Assembly (NCBI RefSeq): GCF_016405145.1
Contig: NZ_JAEKIA010000007.1
Coordinates: forward strand, 83,499 to 147,498
Length of the DNA stretch: 64,000 bases
Source: Schaalia cardiffensis
GTDB taxonomy: Bacteria > Actinomycetota > Actinomycetes > Actinomycetales > Actinomycetaceae
Reading direction: 5' to 3'
Shown here: positions 53,807 through 62,440 of the stretch, one piece after another
How positions within the stretch are numbered: the stretch's first letter is position 1
Layout: every line of letters starts with the position of its first letter
The notes under the pieces: generated by a model
Databases searched by the model: none
What the model was told of the DNA's origin: nothing
The model's input: only the letters and a program-made list of their open reading frames with translations
Position numbers and translations under genes: made by a program

Positions 53807-54679
53807 TTATTTGTCTGTGGGGATGAGGTTGATTGTGGCTCTGAGGATTGTGATGGGGGTGGAGGTTTCTGTGCTGGTTAGGGCGTTGGCGAGGTAGGCG
53901 CTGCGCCCAGAAGGGTAGGTGATGGTCGCGTTCCATGTTGTTGTCAGGGTGATGATGCGCCCGGGTGATGTTTCGGTGTAGACGTGGTTGAGGGTCTGAA
54001 CAGGATAGGGAGCGGAAGGATCGTCTGTTTCTAAGGTGGGGGAGCCGTCTCCGAAGTCGTAGGAGAAGTGTGAGGCTTCCAAAGCGATGGAGATTGCTTG
54101 GCCAAAGAGGCTGAGAGTGGTGTTTTGTGTGGGTGAGGTGACGTGCACGAGGGTGGGCAGTCCGACGAGGGCGTTTGTTTTGGGTTGCCAGGCAAGTCCC
54201 GCGCCGTTGATGGTGTGTTGGGCGTGGGCGTAGTTGATGATCTGGCGGGGGGAGAGGGACTCGACACTGGGCGCAGTGTTCGTGGTGGGGTCAGAGTCTG
54301 GGGTTTCGCCTGGTTCTGGGTGTTCGAGTCCGAGGATGATTCGGCATTGTTGAAGAAGAATCGGCCCATTCGCCGCGTGAGCGAGGCACTCTTCAAGAGC
54401 CCGATTCCACTCATCCGCAGAAGAAACATCCACCTCAACACCATCACCCACACTGAAAACAGGACCCTGCACAGCGGGGACGGAATCAGGCACAGGAGCT
54501 GGAACAGGGGTAGTGGAAAACGTATAAGTACCTTCAACGTAGATACTGTCATCTGAAGCAATAACAGAAAGATCGTGAGAATCCGCGGCATGGGCGGGTG
54601 CTGGGGACAAGACAAGCAAGACGAAGAGGGAGATCGCTCCTGAAAACCGATGGAGCCTATTCGGATTGTGCAGTTTCAA
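53807..54679 (-). CDS. secreted PKD-like protein, copy 1
   Basis: 290 residues: signal peptide (cleavage near AHA-AD, about residue 31), a divergent Pro-rich stretch, a conserved block with two Cys (SSADEWNRALEECLAHAANG, LLQQCRIILGLEHP), and a C-terminal PKD-like beta domain (YDFGDGSPTLETDDPSAPYP). No LPXTG or membrane anchor. Start TTG 54679 behind GAAGGA, overlapping the lipoprotein stop by 23 nt, so the two are coupled. It is near identical to copy 2 (62441-63316) from about residue 70 on, but different before that. Confidence 0.75.
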   Translation of the reverse strand: MKLHNPNRLHRFSGAISLFVLLVLSPAPAHAADSHDLSVIASDDSIYVEGTYTFSTTPVPAPVPDSVPAVQGPVFSVGDGVEVDVSSADEWNRALEECLAHAANGPILLQQCRIILGLEHPEPGETPDSDPTTNTAPSVESLSPRQIINYAHAQHTINGAGLAWQPKTNALVGLPTLVHVTSPTQNTTLSLFGQAISIALEASHFSYDFGDGSPTLETDDPSAPYPVQTLNHVYTETSPGRIITLTTTWNATITYPSGRSAYLANALTSTETSTPITILRATINLIPTDK

Positions 54680-55319
54680 CGTCTTTTCCTTCGCCTGCGA
54701 CTACCTTCCAGGTGTTTCCGTCCCAATGAACGACCAGATAGAGTCGAGTCTCTTTCTGGCTCGGATGGTTCATAGTTTGAGATTCATAGACATCTGATTT
54801 ACCTCGTTGAACGCGCATCGCAAGAACGTAGCACTCGGTGAGTTGCGCTGTTTCTAGGGAATTTGTATTGACGGGATAGTTGCCTTCGATCTGCATGACG
54901 GTGTACTTCACTCCGTGAGCCCAGCCGCCGTTGTCGTAAACGTCGTGGACTTGCTCGCTAATCACTCGGCAGTAGGTGCATCGTTCTTCTGAGAATTCGT
55001 CGAGGGGTGTGGTGTCGCCGCTTGCCCATGAGTAGTTGATGAGGTCGATGAAGTGTCTGGCCGCTTGCTCGGCCCCGGTTTCGTTGTACTGGAAGGCAAT
55101 CTCGCTCATTGTTGGCACTGAGGGAGTGACGTGAGGTTTCCTGAGGGTGCCGTCCTCGTTGAGGATGTAGTCGCCCGACATTACGACTTCGGCGGACTGT
55201 GCGGCAGACCCTGACTGAGCGCCGCTAGGCGAAACCACTGAACACCCGGAGAGCATTGCGAGGCCGGAGAGGGCCAAGACGAGCGCAAGCACCCGGGCAG
55301 CATGGGATGAGCGTGTCAT
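54657..55319 (-). CDS. DUF6318-like lipoprotein, copy 1
   Basis: 220 residues: lipobox LSGC (Cys26), a Ser/Ala linker, then a domain with AARHFIDLINYSWASGDTTPLDEF and a CTYC pair, resembling DUF6318 lipoproteins of actinobacteria. Residues 1-117 match copy 2 almost perfectly. Residues 118-220 have diverged strongly. It is exported and membrane-anchored and probably acts with the co-encoded PKD-like protein. Function unknown. Confidence 0.72.
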   Translation of the reverse strand: MTRSSHAARVLALVLALSGLAMLSGCSVVSPSGAQSGSAAQSAEVVMSGDYILNEDGTLRKPHVTPSVPTMSEIAFQYNETGAEQAARHFIDLINYSWASGDTTPLDEFSEERCTYCRVISEQVHDVYDNGGWAHGVKYTVMQIEGNYPVNTNSLETAQLTECYVLAMRVQRGKSDVYESQTMNHPSQKETRLYLVVHWDGNTWKVVAGEGKDVETAQSE

Positions 55320-55358
55320 CTTTACACGCTAAAGCAGCCACCAGAGAAACTCCACCAC

Positions 55359-55739
55359 TTGCCGCAACCTGTGGACAGAAACGAAAACTCGGACTCTCAG
55401 GCAGTTGCCGTGGACCTGTGGCTACTCGCTCCTCCAATTTGATGGTGTAGTCGCGGTGTAGGCGCGCGAGTGCACACGCTGCGCGGGCCAGCACCTTGCC
55501 CGATGGGGTGGCGATGACTTGCAGAAGCGCGCCTCCCTTCGAGATCCGAGGAGCACTCTTGTTGCAGATCAACTCCTGTCGAATGCATCTCTTGTCGCGT
55601 CTGACCTTTGTCGGAATAGCCTCTTAGGCTGACTAGGCCTTGAGTCCCTCTGTCCTCACCTGGAAACTTGAAATAACAGAATTATCCACATGTGTTGAAA
55701 AGTCATAGCGGATCAAGGAACCGCACCTTCCTTGGGGCG
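55359..55739. other. 381-bp intergenic region
   Basis: No convincing gene. It contains an exact DnaA-type 9-mer TTATCCACA (55682-55690). The minus strand from 55570 to 55400 translates to plausible protein-like sequence (KGGALLQVIATPSGKVLARA) without a family match, perhaps decayed coding DNA. Confidence 0.4.
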
Positions 55740-57845
55740 CTATACCGCTTTCGGGCAGATAACTTCGAATGGGCCTCTGCGGGGGAGAGAGGCAAGCTCT
55801 CTGCGACTGAAGTGGCGCGCCCATTCGGGCATAGTCGTGCTTGGAAGTTCGAGAAGATGAGTCTCTTCGGATGGGTGTGCTCCTCTCGCAATGAACCCAT
55901 CCGCTGTTGCAATGCCACCTTTGGCACGGGGATACGTCATACCGCCCTTTGCACCCTCGGGTCTGGGTGCTGGACGCAGTTTTGCTCTGAACGTTGAGGG
56001 GGTTTCAGGGCTGGCATCCAAGTGAGGGGGCGATATTGACTGTGACCTGCTTTTCTTTTGGGAACCCGCCACATCTGTCTGAAGTTTCGCCGTCTTTGGA
56101 ATCGCCTTCGTCTTCAATTCTGCGCGTTCTTCGAGGAGAGCCTTTTCGTGAGAAGCGAGGAGTCGTCGTGCGCGGCTGAGTTCTCGGGTTCGCGACGACT
56201 GAGCTGGGATCCACTTATTCGCTTTCCCGAGGAATGGGGGTGCCTTGACCTCGGGAACGCCGTCGTTCATCCGGATCTGCCAGGTCAGAGAGTCGAGGAA
56301 TCGATGGTGGTACCAGCAGAGCAACACCCCGTTGTCGGTGTGCGTTGGGCCGCCGGCGGCGTGCTCGTGAACATGGTGAACTTCGCACCAGGTCGGACCA
56401 ACGGTGCAACCGGGAATAATGCAGCCGCCATCTCGTGCGGCGATCGCACGACGCTGTTGAGGAGTGAAGACCCTCGCAGATGTGTCGAGTGAGAGGATTT
56501 TGCCTGTGGAGTTACTGTGAACTCTTTCGATCACTGCGTCGCAGGAAAGATGCAACGCAACATTCGAGGGGATTGTCGCAGCCGCGTGATACCACTTGCC
56601 TGCTGGAGCATTGTTCAAAGTGGCGGTCCCTCGCGGATTTTCGAGGTCTTCCTCGTTCATTGTGACGACGAGGGTCGGTGGGGCGCCGCCCAAAAGCGGC
56701 ATTGAGGGGAGAGAGGCGGCTTTGAACAGTAATGAAGCGAAGGCGTCATGCAAGATCTGTGGGCCGCTTCGTCGTGCATTCGGGTGCTGGTCCGTCCCTG
56801 AGACATCTAGTCCTGAGACATCTAGGGGAGTGGAGAAGCCCGTCATACCTGAAGAATCATCGGAGGAAGCATGCCTGTTTTCGTCGCTGTTCGAGCCGGA
56901 GGCGAACTCGGCTTCTGTTGAGTGAACGACTGTCGAGTCACTTCCTGTGAACTCCATCAGTCCCGCGGAACTCTCAATGTCTCCACCTATTGAGGATGAA
57001 GAGTCCAAGAAGGCAGTGTCGCTCACGCGCGGGTTCGTTACGGCGTCGAGGAGTGTACGGAGTTGGGCTCCGACCTCGGGCAGGAGGTAGCCGTTGACCT
57101 TGACGAGACCATCTTTCGTTGGAGTGAGGGTGAAAGTGCGTTTGCTCTTTGCGTCAACTTCCTTCGGCAGCGTCCCGTCAGGGTCAAGCGCTTGCGCCCA
57201 CAACGCAGCGACCTGCCGGACCGTGTCAGCGGGAAGAATCTGACGTTCCAATAGAGGGTCATGGTCAGCGAGGTTGTGAAGTTCCTCGACACTAAGGTCT
57301 GGAACTTCGTCCGTTGAGGGCGGAGTGATCCCCAATGCTGATGCCACAATCGCGCGTTCCGCAACATCGGCGAGGACGTGGCCCCGCGCCAGAGGAGTCA
57401 TGGATGTGAGGATCGCATCTGCGGTGTCTTGACCGATCACTCCGGCTTCGCGGGCTGCTCGAACGAGAGGGCACGTGCCGGGGAGGGGTTCGCCACTGAG
57501 AGACTTTGGCGCGAACATGTCGCTTCCTGCCTTGAAGCGTCGTGAAATCGACGCTGAAGAGGCTCCTGTCAGTCGAGTCAGCAGGTCGTGCGGCGAGCGT
57601 GCACCCAGGCGGAGGTCCAAGCGCCCGTCCGGGTTCGTTGCTTGGCAGCGTGCCTTCAATTCGGATGCTGTTGCGCAGCGAGCTGCATCTACGACGGAGC
57701 CCAAGGACTCAATGATGCGAGTGAGGTCGACGAGGAGGTTGTCGTCGAGATCAGCTGTGCCGTTGTTTTGGAGGATTTCAGAAATGGACGCGCGAATCTG
57801 CTGAACCGACTGGCCCAGTGCGTGGATGCGCGTTCCTTCTGACAT
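55740..57845 (-). CDS. DUF222/13E12-family HNH endonuclease-like protein
   Basis: 701 residues. The N-terminal DUF222 helical region spans about 10-300. A Ser/Asp-rich insert (about 300-370) interrupts it. The C-terminal HNH domain has GGCIIPGCTVGPTWCEVHH, the DNG segment and LCWYHHRFLD (zinc Cys and HNH residues present). It probably cuts or binds DNA. The 13E12 repeats of M. tuberculosis belong to this family. It is preceded by a perfect SOS box and a TAGAAT -10, 6 nt from the ATG, predicting LexA repression and a leaderless mRNA. Confidence 0.85.
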   Translation of the reverse strand: MSEGTRIHALGQSVQQIRASISEILQNNGTADLDDNLLVDLTRIIESLGSVVDAARCATASELKARCQATNPDGRLDLRLGARSPHDLLTRLTGASSASISRRFKAGSDMFAPKSLSGEPLPGTCPLVRAAREAGVIGQDTADAILTSMTPLARGHVLADVAERAIVASALGITPPSTDEVPDLSVEELHNLADHDPLLERQILPADTVRQVAALWAQALDPDGTLPKEVDAKSKRTFTLTPTKDGLVKVNGYLLPEVGAQLRTLLDAVTNPRVSDTAFLDSSSSIGGDIESSAGLMEFTGSDSTVVHSTEAEFASGSNSDENRHASSDDSSGMTGFSTPLDVSGLDVSGTDQHPNARRSGPQILHDAFASLLFKAASLPSMPLLGGAPPTLVVTMNEEDLENPRGTATLNNAPAGKWYHAAATIPSNVALHLSCDAVIERVHSNSTGKILSLDTSARVFTPQQRRAIAARDGGCIIPGCTVGPTWCEVHHVHEHAAGGPTHTDNGVLLCWYHHRFLDSLTWQIRMNDGVPEVKAPPFLGKANKWIPAQSSRTRELSRARRLLASHEKALLEERAELKTKAIPKTAKLQTDVAGSQKKSRSQSISPPHLDASPETPSTFRAKLRPAPRPEGAKGGMTYPRAKGGIATADGFIARGAHPSEETHLLELPSTTMPEWARHFSRRELASLPRRGPFEVICPKAV

Positions 57846-57851
57846 GTTCCT

Positions 57852-57881
57852 ATTCTAGCAAAAATCGAACATATGTTCGAT
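57852..57881 (-). promoter_or_regulatory. LexA/SOS box and -10 of the DUF222 HNH gene
   Basis: TCGAACATATGTTCGA (57865-57880) is a perfect match to the mycobacterial SOS box TCGAAC-N4-GTTCGA and extends to an 18-bp palindrome. On the minus strand TAGAAT (57857-57852) follows. LexA bound here would cover the -35 region. Confidence 0.85.
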
Positions 57882-58135
57882 GGGTGAAGGGAGTAAAAGC
57901 CCAGGTCGGAGTATCTGTTTCCAAGTCGTTACTTTCTGAGGGTGAATTGTGGAAACAGAAAATCGGGCCCGCGAGATTGTGGATAATTCGCCGACTGTGG
58001 CTTCCCGTGTTTGGGGGCCTTTCTAGGGACGTGACCCACCCGAAGGGACGTGACCTATCCGACGAGACTTGGGGGCGTCGAACGAGTTACGGATAGTCGA
58101 ATTCGCCCTCTCGACGCCTCCTTAGAATCAAGAGC
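57882..58135. other. divergent intergenic region
   Basis: 254 bp between the DUF222 gene and the TSUP gene. It holds an inverted DnaA-type 9-mer (57978-57986, minus strand) and near its right end TAGAAT (58124-58129), a likely -10 for the TSUP gene with the ATG 6 nt beyond. Confidence 0.45.
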
Positions 58136-59236
58136 ATGGACGAGCAGAGATCTGCAGATCGCAGCAGAGGTTTTGAGCAAAACGCCGGCTCTGAGCAGAG
58201 TGCTGAGTTTGAACAAAGCATCGCGCCTGGGTGCAACGCTCAGCCTGAGCTCGATGCCCTTGTACACCTCGACGCTCTTGTATACCTCGACGCTCCTGTA
58301 CACCCCGGCGCGCCGGTGCATCTCGACGCCCCAGGAGAGTTCTGCGCCTCGCCAGAGTTCAGCACTCCCTCAGACAAAAGCACGTTCTCACACAGCACCC
58401 CCTTAGCCAAGCCGCGCCCAGCGTCCTCGTTCACTCTCGGAAGACCTGCGCCCTCGTTCACCGTTGGAAGAAGCGTCCTCGTCCTCGTCACAGGGCTTAG
58501 CGCCGGGTTCCTCTCCGGGCTATTCGGCGTAGGGGGCGGAGTCCTCATCGTCCCCGCACTGACGCTGATCCTCGGGATGGACCAGAAGAGGGCGGCGGCG
58601 ACTTCGCTGGTTGCGATCATCCCCACTGCTGCGGCGGGGTCGGTGTCCTACGCGATGAGCGGGAATGTTTCCCTCGTCGCGATGCTGATCCTCATTGCTG
58701 GGGCGCTCGTGGGCGCTCAGATCGGTGTCCTTCTTCTGCATCGACTGCCCGAGCGCATCCTCCCGTGGATATTCGTGGGATTCGTTGCTTTCGTCGTCAT
58801 CTCGCAGCGCTTCCATGTCCCCATCCGTGATTCAGTTTTCGAGCTGGACTGGTACAAGGGCATTGTTTTGCTCATCGTCGGCCTCTTTTCGGGAATACTG
58901 TCCGGCCTGGTCGGAGTGGGAGGCGGGAGCGTCATCGTTCCCGGTATGGAGATTCTTGTCGGAGCGGGAGATTTGCTTGCGCGGGGAACATCGCTGCTCG
59001 TCATCATCCCGACCGCGATCTCGGGGACGATCACGAATTCGCGGCATGGAGTCGTGGATCTGAAATTGGGGCTGGTCCTCGGCGCAATCGCGGCGCTCGC
59101 TGCACCCGTTGGCACTTTCGCCGCAGCTCAGATCACTCCCGCGCTCGGTGAACTCCTCTTTTCCTGTTTCCTGGTGTTTGTCGGCGTGCAGACCCTCATG
59201 AAGGCTCGGAAGAAACCCGCCACAAAAGGGGAGTGA
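58136..59236 (+). CDS. TauE/SafE-family (TSUP) membrane permease with repeat-rich N-terminal extension
   Basis: 366 residues. The C-terminal 250 residues form a typical TSUP transporter of about eight helices with the duplicated motif GxxSGxFGVGGGxxxVP (LFGVGGGVLIVPALTL and LVGVGGGSVIVPGMEIL). TSUP proteins move sulfur-containing anions or sulfite. The first 115 residues are unusual: Glu/Gln-rich, then five hexapeptide repeats (LDALVH type), presumably cytoplasmic. ATG 58136 is consistent with TAGAAT 6 nt upstream. A later start near residue 117 would give a standard-length TSUP. Confidence 0.8.
   Translation: MDEQRSADRSRGFEQNAGSEQSAEFEQSIAPGCNAQPELDALVHLDALVYLDAPVHPGAPVHLDAPGEFCASPEFSTPSDKSTFSHSTPLAKPRPASSFTLGRPAPSFTVGRSVLVLVTGLSAGFLSGLFGVGGGVLIVPALTLILGMDQKRAAATSLVAIIPTAAAGSVSYAMSGNVSLVAMLILIAGALVGAQIGVLLLHRLPERILPWIFVGFVAFVVISQRFHVPIRDSVFELDWYKGIVLLIVGLFSGILSGLVGVGGGSVIVPGMEILVGAGDLLARGTSLLVIIPTAISGTITNSRHGVVDLKLGLVLGAIAALAAPVGTFAAAQITPALGELLFSCFLVFVGVQTLMKARKKPATKGE
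58250..58339 (+). repeat. five 18-bp in-frame repeats in the TSUP gene
   Basis: Encodes LDALVH, LDALVY, LDAPVH, PGAPVH, LDAPGE. The nucleotide units (CTCGACGCTCTTGTATAC-like) are imperfect. Confidence 0.75.
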
Positions 59237-59888
59237 AGAAAGCCGCTAAGAGACCGGTCAGAGGGGAGAAACTTTGAGAGATAGGAAAACGACAGCGCTC
59301 TGCGCCCGCGTGAAATGAACGAGGACGAGGCGCGGGCGAGGCTGCGCATCGACGAGGACGGGGGTTGCGCGTCGACGAGGGCGGGGCTGCGCGTTGAAGG
59401 GGCCTCCGGGGCAGGGCGGGAGCCTGCGTGAGGAGAAGTCCTGCGATGAGTCTCGGGGCTGAAGGCGAGATTGCTTGACGAGAGTGCGTCTTAGTGTCGA
59501 ATGAGTGTCGAAGGGGGCCTCCAGGGTGGGCGTTGGCCTGTGTGAAGGGCAGACTCACTCGACGTGAACTTGCCGAAGGGAGAGTGGTATTCCCATGCTC
59601 GCCGCGAGGAGCGCCCGCTGCGAAGTGTTGAGACCCGGACAGTGAGACATCCCCACGTTTGTCGCGAAGGAGTTTCTTGGAGAGGAGTTCGCCGAGCACG
59701 CGCCGACCTTCCCGCGGAATCCTTACGATATCTCCCGTGGAGTCCTTAGGGCATGTCAAGCGGAGCCCTCACGGCATGCCCTGCGGGGTTTTCGATCTCC
59801 TCAGGGAATCCTCACGCTCCCCACGGAGTCCTCACGCTCCCCACGGAATCCTTACGGCATCCCCGTGGAGGCCTTTCCCGAGCTCCGC
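59237..59888. other. 652-bp intergenic region with two imperfect tandem arrays
   Basis: No convincing gene on either strand. It contains an array of three 23-27 bp GACGAGG...GCGCGT units (59324-59396), a pair of about 40-bp imperfect repeats (59394-59433 and 59509-59548), and the array listed at 59719-59876. Confidence 0.55.
59719..59876. repeat. imperfect 20-23 bp tandem repeats
   Basis: About seven units around the consensus GGARTCCTYACG followed by SYATCCCC-like sequence. Two adjacent units (59810-59850) are almost identical at 20 bp. They lie just downstream of the minus-strand rhodanese lipoprotein gene. There are no spacers, so this is not CRISPR. Confidence 0.65.
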
Positions 59889-60329
59889 TCAGTCCTTCAC
59901 AATGTCAAGCCCGAGAGTCTTCGAGGCCTGTTCTACACCCCCGGCGTTCGTCACCTTCGTGAATCCGGCAGCCTTCATCGCCTCGAGCGCCAACCCGGAG
60001 CGTCGGCCTGAACGGCAGTAGAGCGTGTACTCGCCGTCTTTGTCGAGCTCACTGATCTTCTCGGCGAAGTCGGGGCCGTTGAAATCGATGTTCGTTGCTC
60101 CCTTGAGGTGGCCGTCAGCGAACTCTTCGGGGGTGCGCACGTCGATGAGCGTGCCGATCGCGGTATTCGCCTGCCCGGAAGACCCGGAAGAAACGGATGC
60201 GGAAGAGGAAGCGGAGGAAGCTGTCGACCCAGACTCACTCGGGGTGCTCGAACATGCGCTGAGAGCAGGAACGAGGGCGAGAGCGCCGAGGGTGGCGAAG
60301 AAGACGAGGGAGGGGCGGCGAGCGGTCAT
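59889..60329 (-). CDS. rhodanese-domain lipoprotein
   Basis: 146 residues: lipobox LSAC (Cys26), a Ser-rich linker, then one rhodanese domain (about 57-146) with DVRTPEEFADGHLKGATNI and active-site loop CRSGRRS (Cys105). It should transfer sulfane sulfur or bind sulfur species on the outer face of the membrane. Near the TSUP transporter it suggests a sulfur-handling group, although the two genes are convergent. Confidence 0.85.
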   Translation of the reverse strand: MTARRPSLVFFATLGALALVPALSACSSTPSESGSTASSASSSASVSSGSSGQANTAIGTLIDVRTPEEFADGHLKGATNIDFNGPDFAEKISELDKDGEYTLYCRSGRRSGLALEAMKAAGFTKVTNAGGVEQASKTLGLDIVKD

Positions 60330-60849
60330 GAGTCTCCGATCTTTGACGGGTTCGTGCTGTCTTGACCGTCAGTGTGCCAGAGTTCGCCAAGAGTGTCCTG
60401 TTCGCACGTTTACTGCTCAAGCGCCACACTTGACGGGCTTGGGCGAGCGGGATCCCACGGCGCATGTCGTGTAGTGCGGGCCCACGCAGGGCAGGTCGTG
60501 TGAATGAGATCATACGGTGTGGGACTGATAAAACAGTGTGGCGCTCAACCAGTGCGGGCTGCGCAGCGTGGGCTCTAGGTTCAGGTTTTTCGACTCCACG
60601 TGGAGCGGGTTCGTGCCCTTCGAGTCCGCGCACTAAAAGCCGAGCCCGCGCTAGCGGTAATACGCGAGGATCGTAGGTGAGCTCATCGCTGACCAGCGTG
60701 CCGAGCTCATGTGCGCGGCAACTCGTGCGCTCTTCAGCTCGCACACACCTCAGCCCATACGCGCTGTAGTCTATGCGCGTGAGAATTAGAGAAGAAACCG
60801 GGCGTCCGCCTAAGGTGGAGCCCATTCGCCCTCGTCGTGGAGGATAACT
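60330..60849. other. 520-bp intergenic region without recognised gene
   Basis: It contains the rhodanese promoter region and the leader of the sialidase gene. Reading frames on both strands are open in places but have no family-like sequence or ribosome sites. I see repeated GTGCGGGC/GAGCTCAT words but no ordered array. Confidence 0.4.
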
Positions 60850-62388
60850 GTGACATCGCTGAAGGTTCGCGTCCTCGCTGAAGCCGGAACACCTTTCTCC
60901 GGCTCGGCCTTCCCTTCGCCCCTCTATAGGATTCCCGCACTCACCCAGACGAAATCGGGTCGCATCATCGCGGCCTTCGATGTGCGCTCCGATTGGCGAG
61001 ACCTTCCGGCGGAATTCGATATCGCCCTGCGGGTCTCCGACGATCTCGGGCACACCTGGAGCGAGCCTCGTGCCCTGCATTCTCATTCGAAGGGCTTCGG
61101 AGTGGGTGACGCCTCCCTCCTGACGGACCCGTTCACGGGCCGGGTCTTCTGCTGGCACGTCGGCTCTCACGGCGAGTCGTTCTTCTCCGCGAAGGCGGGC
61201 GGCCCCGGCCTCGAGCTATGGCTCTCCTACTCCGATGACGAGGGCGAGACGTGGACGCATCGTGACCTTTCTGAACTCCGCCCTGAGAATGTCGGAGGCA
61301 TGTTCACCTCCTCGGGCAATGGCTCTGTCGGAGCAGATGGGACTCTGTATCAGCCCTTCGTGTGTCGCCTCGACGAGGAGAGCTACGCCTGTATCGCTGC
61401 TTCACGAGACCATGGCGAGACCTGGGTTCTGGGTGAGCTTGTCGGCCCGGATTGTGATGAGAACAAGGTGATCGAGGTCGGGAACACTGGGGTCGGTGCT
61501 AAAGGTTCGGGAGTTTGCTCTGCAGGAGTTCAGCTTGGCGAAGGTACGGGCAGGAAGACGCTTCTCATGCTTGCCCGTGCACGCCCGTGCGCGCGCCTCG
61601 CGCGTTCCATGGACGCAGGCCGCACCTTCACTGAGGCGCTGGCAGCCCCCGCCCTCGTCGATCCTTCGTGCAATGGAGGTATCGCCCGTCTTGGGAATCT
61701 TCTGGTCGTGAGCTTGCCGGATCATCCGAGCGAGCGAAGCGCGCTCAGTTTGCGGATCTCAGATGACGGGGGAGTGACGTGGAGTGAGGCGATCCTCGTT
61801 GACCCGGGTGCCGCAGCATATTCGGATCTGATTGCGCTGGCCGATGGGTCGCTCGCACTCGCCTGGGAGACTGACGATTACCAGCGGATCCTCTTTGCCC
61901 GAATCGAGGCGGAAGAGTTGGGAATCGAGGCCGGGACGGGCAGCTCTGAAGACGAGGGCGCACAACGTGGAGACGAGGACGCCTGGTGCGGGGATGAAGG
62001 CGTGCGAGGTGGAGATGAGGATGCCCGGGATGGAGGTACGGGTGCAGAGATCAGAAACGAGGGCGTGCAGGGCGGCGCTGAGGGTGCGTTGGGCAGTGGT
62101 GAGGGCAGGCAGAGCGCGGGTGCCCAGGGTGGATGTGGGGGTGTGCAGAGCGGAAATGAGGGGTCTAGGGGTGAAGATGTGACCCCGAGGCGCGCATCCG
62201 CTTATGGGTCGTCTACTTTCAGTGTCTCTTCCGAAGCCAAGGCTTCTGCTCACTCGGGTGTTGCTTGCGACGCTAAGGTCTTGTCTTTCTCCATGAAGAG
62301 GGCGTCGCTTCAGGCTCGTGGGGTGCCTGGTGCTTTCGCGAAGCCTCCGGTGATCACTGGTGAAAGTGTTTCCTTCCTCCAGAAGTAA
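60850..62388 (+). CDS. sialidase-like (GH33) protein without signal peptide
   Basis: 512 residues. A beta-propeller sialidase: YRIPAL (triad Arg), RSDWRDLPAEFDIALR (acid/base Asp), five Asp boxes (SDDLGHTWSEP, SDDEGETWTH, SRDHGETWVL, SMDAGRTFTEA, SDDGGVTWSEA), CDENKVIEV (Glu), LARARP (Arg) and AAYSDLIALADGS (nucleophile Tyr). No signal peptide is visible, so a cytoplasmic enzyme trimming imported sialosides is likely. Residues about 363-444 are an acidic Gly/Glu/Asp repeat insert, followed by an unrelated Ser-rich tail. Start GTG 60850 with GGAGGA. Confidence 0.82.
   Translation: MTSLKVRVLAEAGTPFSGSAFPSPLYRIPALTQTKSGRIIAAFDVRSDWRDLPAEFDIALRVSDDLGHTWSEPRALHSHSKGFGVGDASLLTDPFTGRVFCWHVGSHGESFFSAKAGGPGLELWLSYSDDEGETWTHRDLSELRPENVGGMFTSSGNGSVGADGTLYQPFVCRLDEESYACIAASRDHGETWVLGELVGPDCDENKVIEVGNTGVGAKGSGVCSAGVQLGEGTGRKTLLMLARARPCARLARSMDAGRTFTEALAAPALVDPSCNGGIARLGNLLVVSLPDHPSERSALSLRISDDGGVTWSEAILVDPGAAAYSDLIALADGSLALAWETDDYQRILFARIEAEELGIEAGTGSSEDEGAQRGDEDAWCGDEGVRGGDEDARDGGTGAEIRNEGVQGGAEGALGSGEGRQSAGAQGGCGGVQSGNEGSRGEDVTPRRASAYGSSTFSVSSEAKASAHSGVACDAKVLSFSMKRASLQARGVPGAFAKPPVITGESVSFLQK
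61935..62180 (+). repeat. degenerate minisatellite in the sialidase-like gene
   Basis: Recurring GGNGATGAG/GACGAGG-type units of about 24-27 bp encode GDEDA/GDEGV/GGAEGA blocks in frame. Confidence 0.65.
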
Positions 62389-62440
62389 GCGCGCTTCCCA
62401 CTGCTTGTCGTGTGGGTATGTGTCTGGTCGTGTGGTGTGG

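Larger units (their letters stand above)
53783..55358 (-). repeat. lipoprotein/PKD cassette, direct repeat copy 1
   Basis: About 1.58 kb repeated in the same orientation at about 62410-64000. The block 55026-55358 is identical to the matching part of copy 2, including 39 bp upstream of the lipoprotein start. Similarity drops in the middle and is high again toward the PKD gene 3' end. Confidence 0.85.

Noticed and set aside
60235..61170. 311-codon minus-strand frame across the sialidase start and the intergenic region
   Set aside because: It overlaps two supported genes, has no ribosome site and its sequence looks random and Arg-rich.
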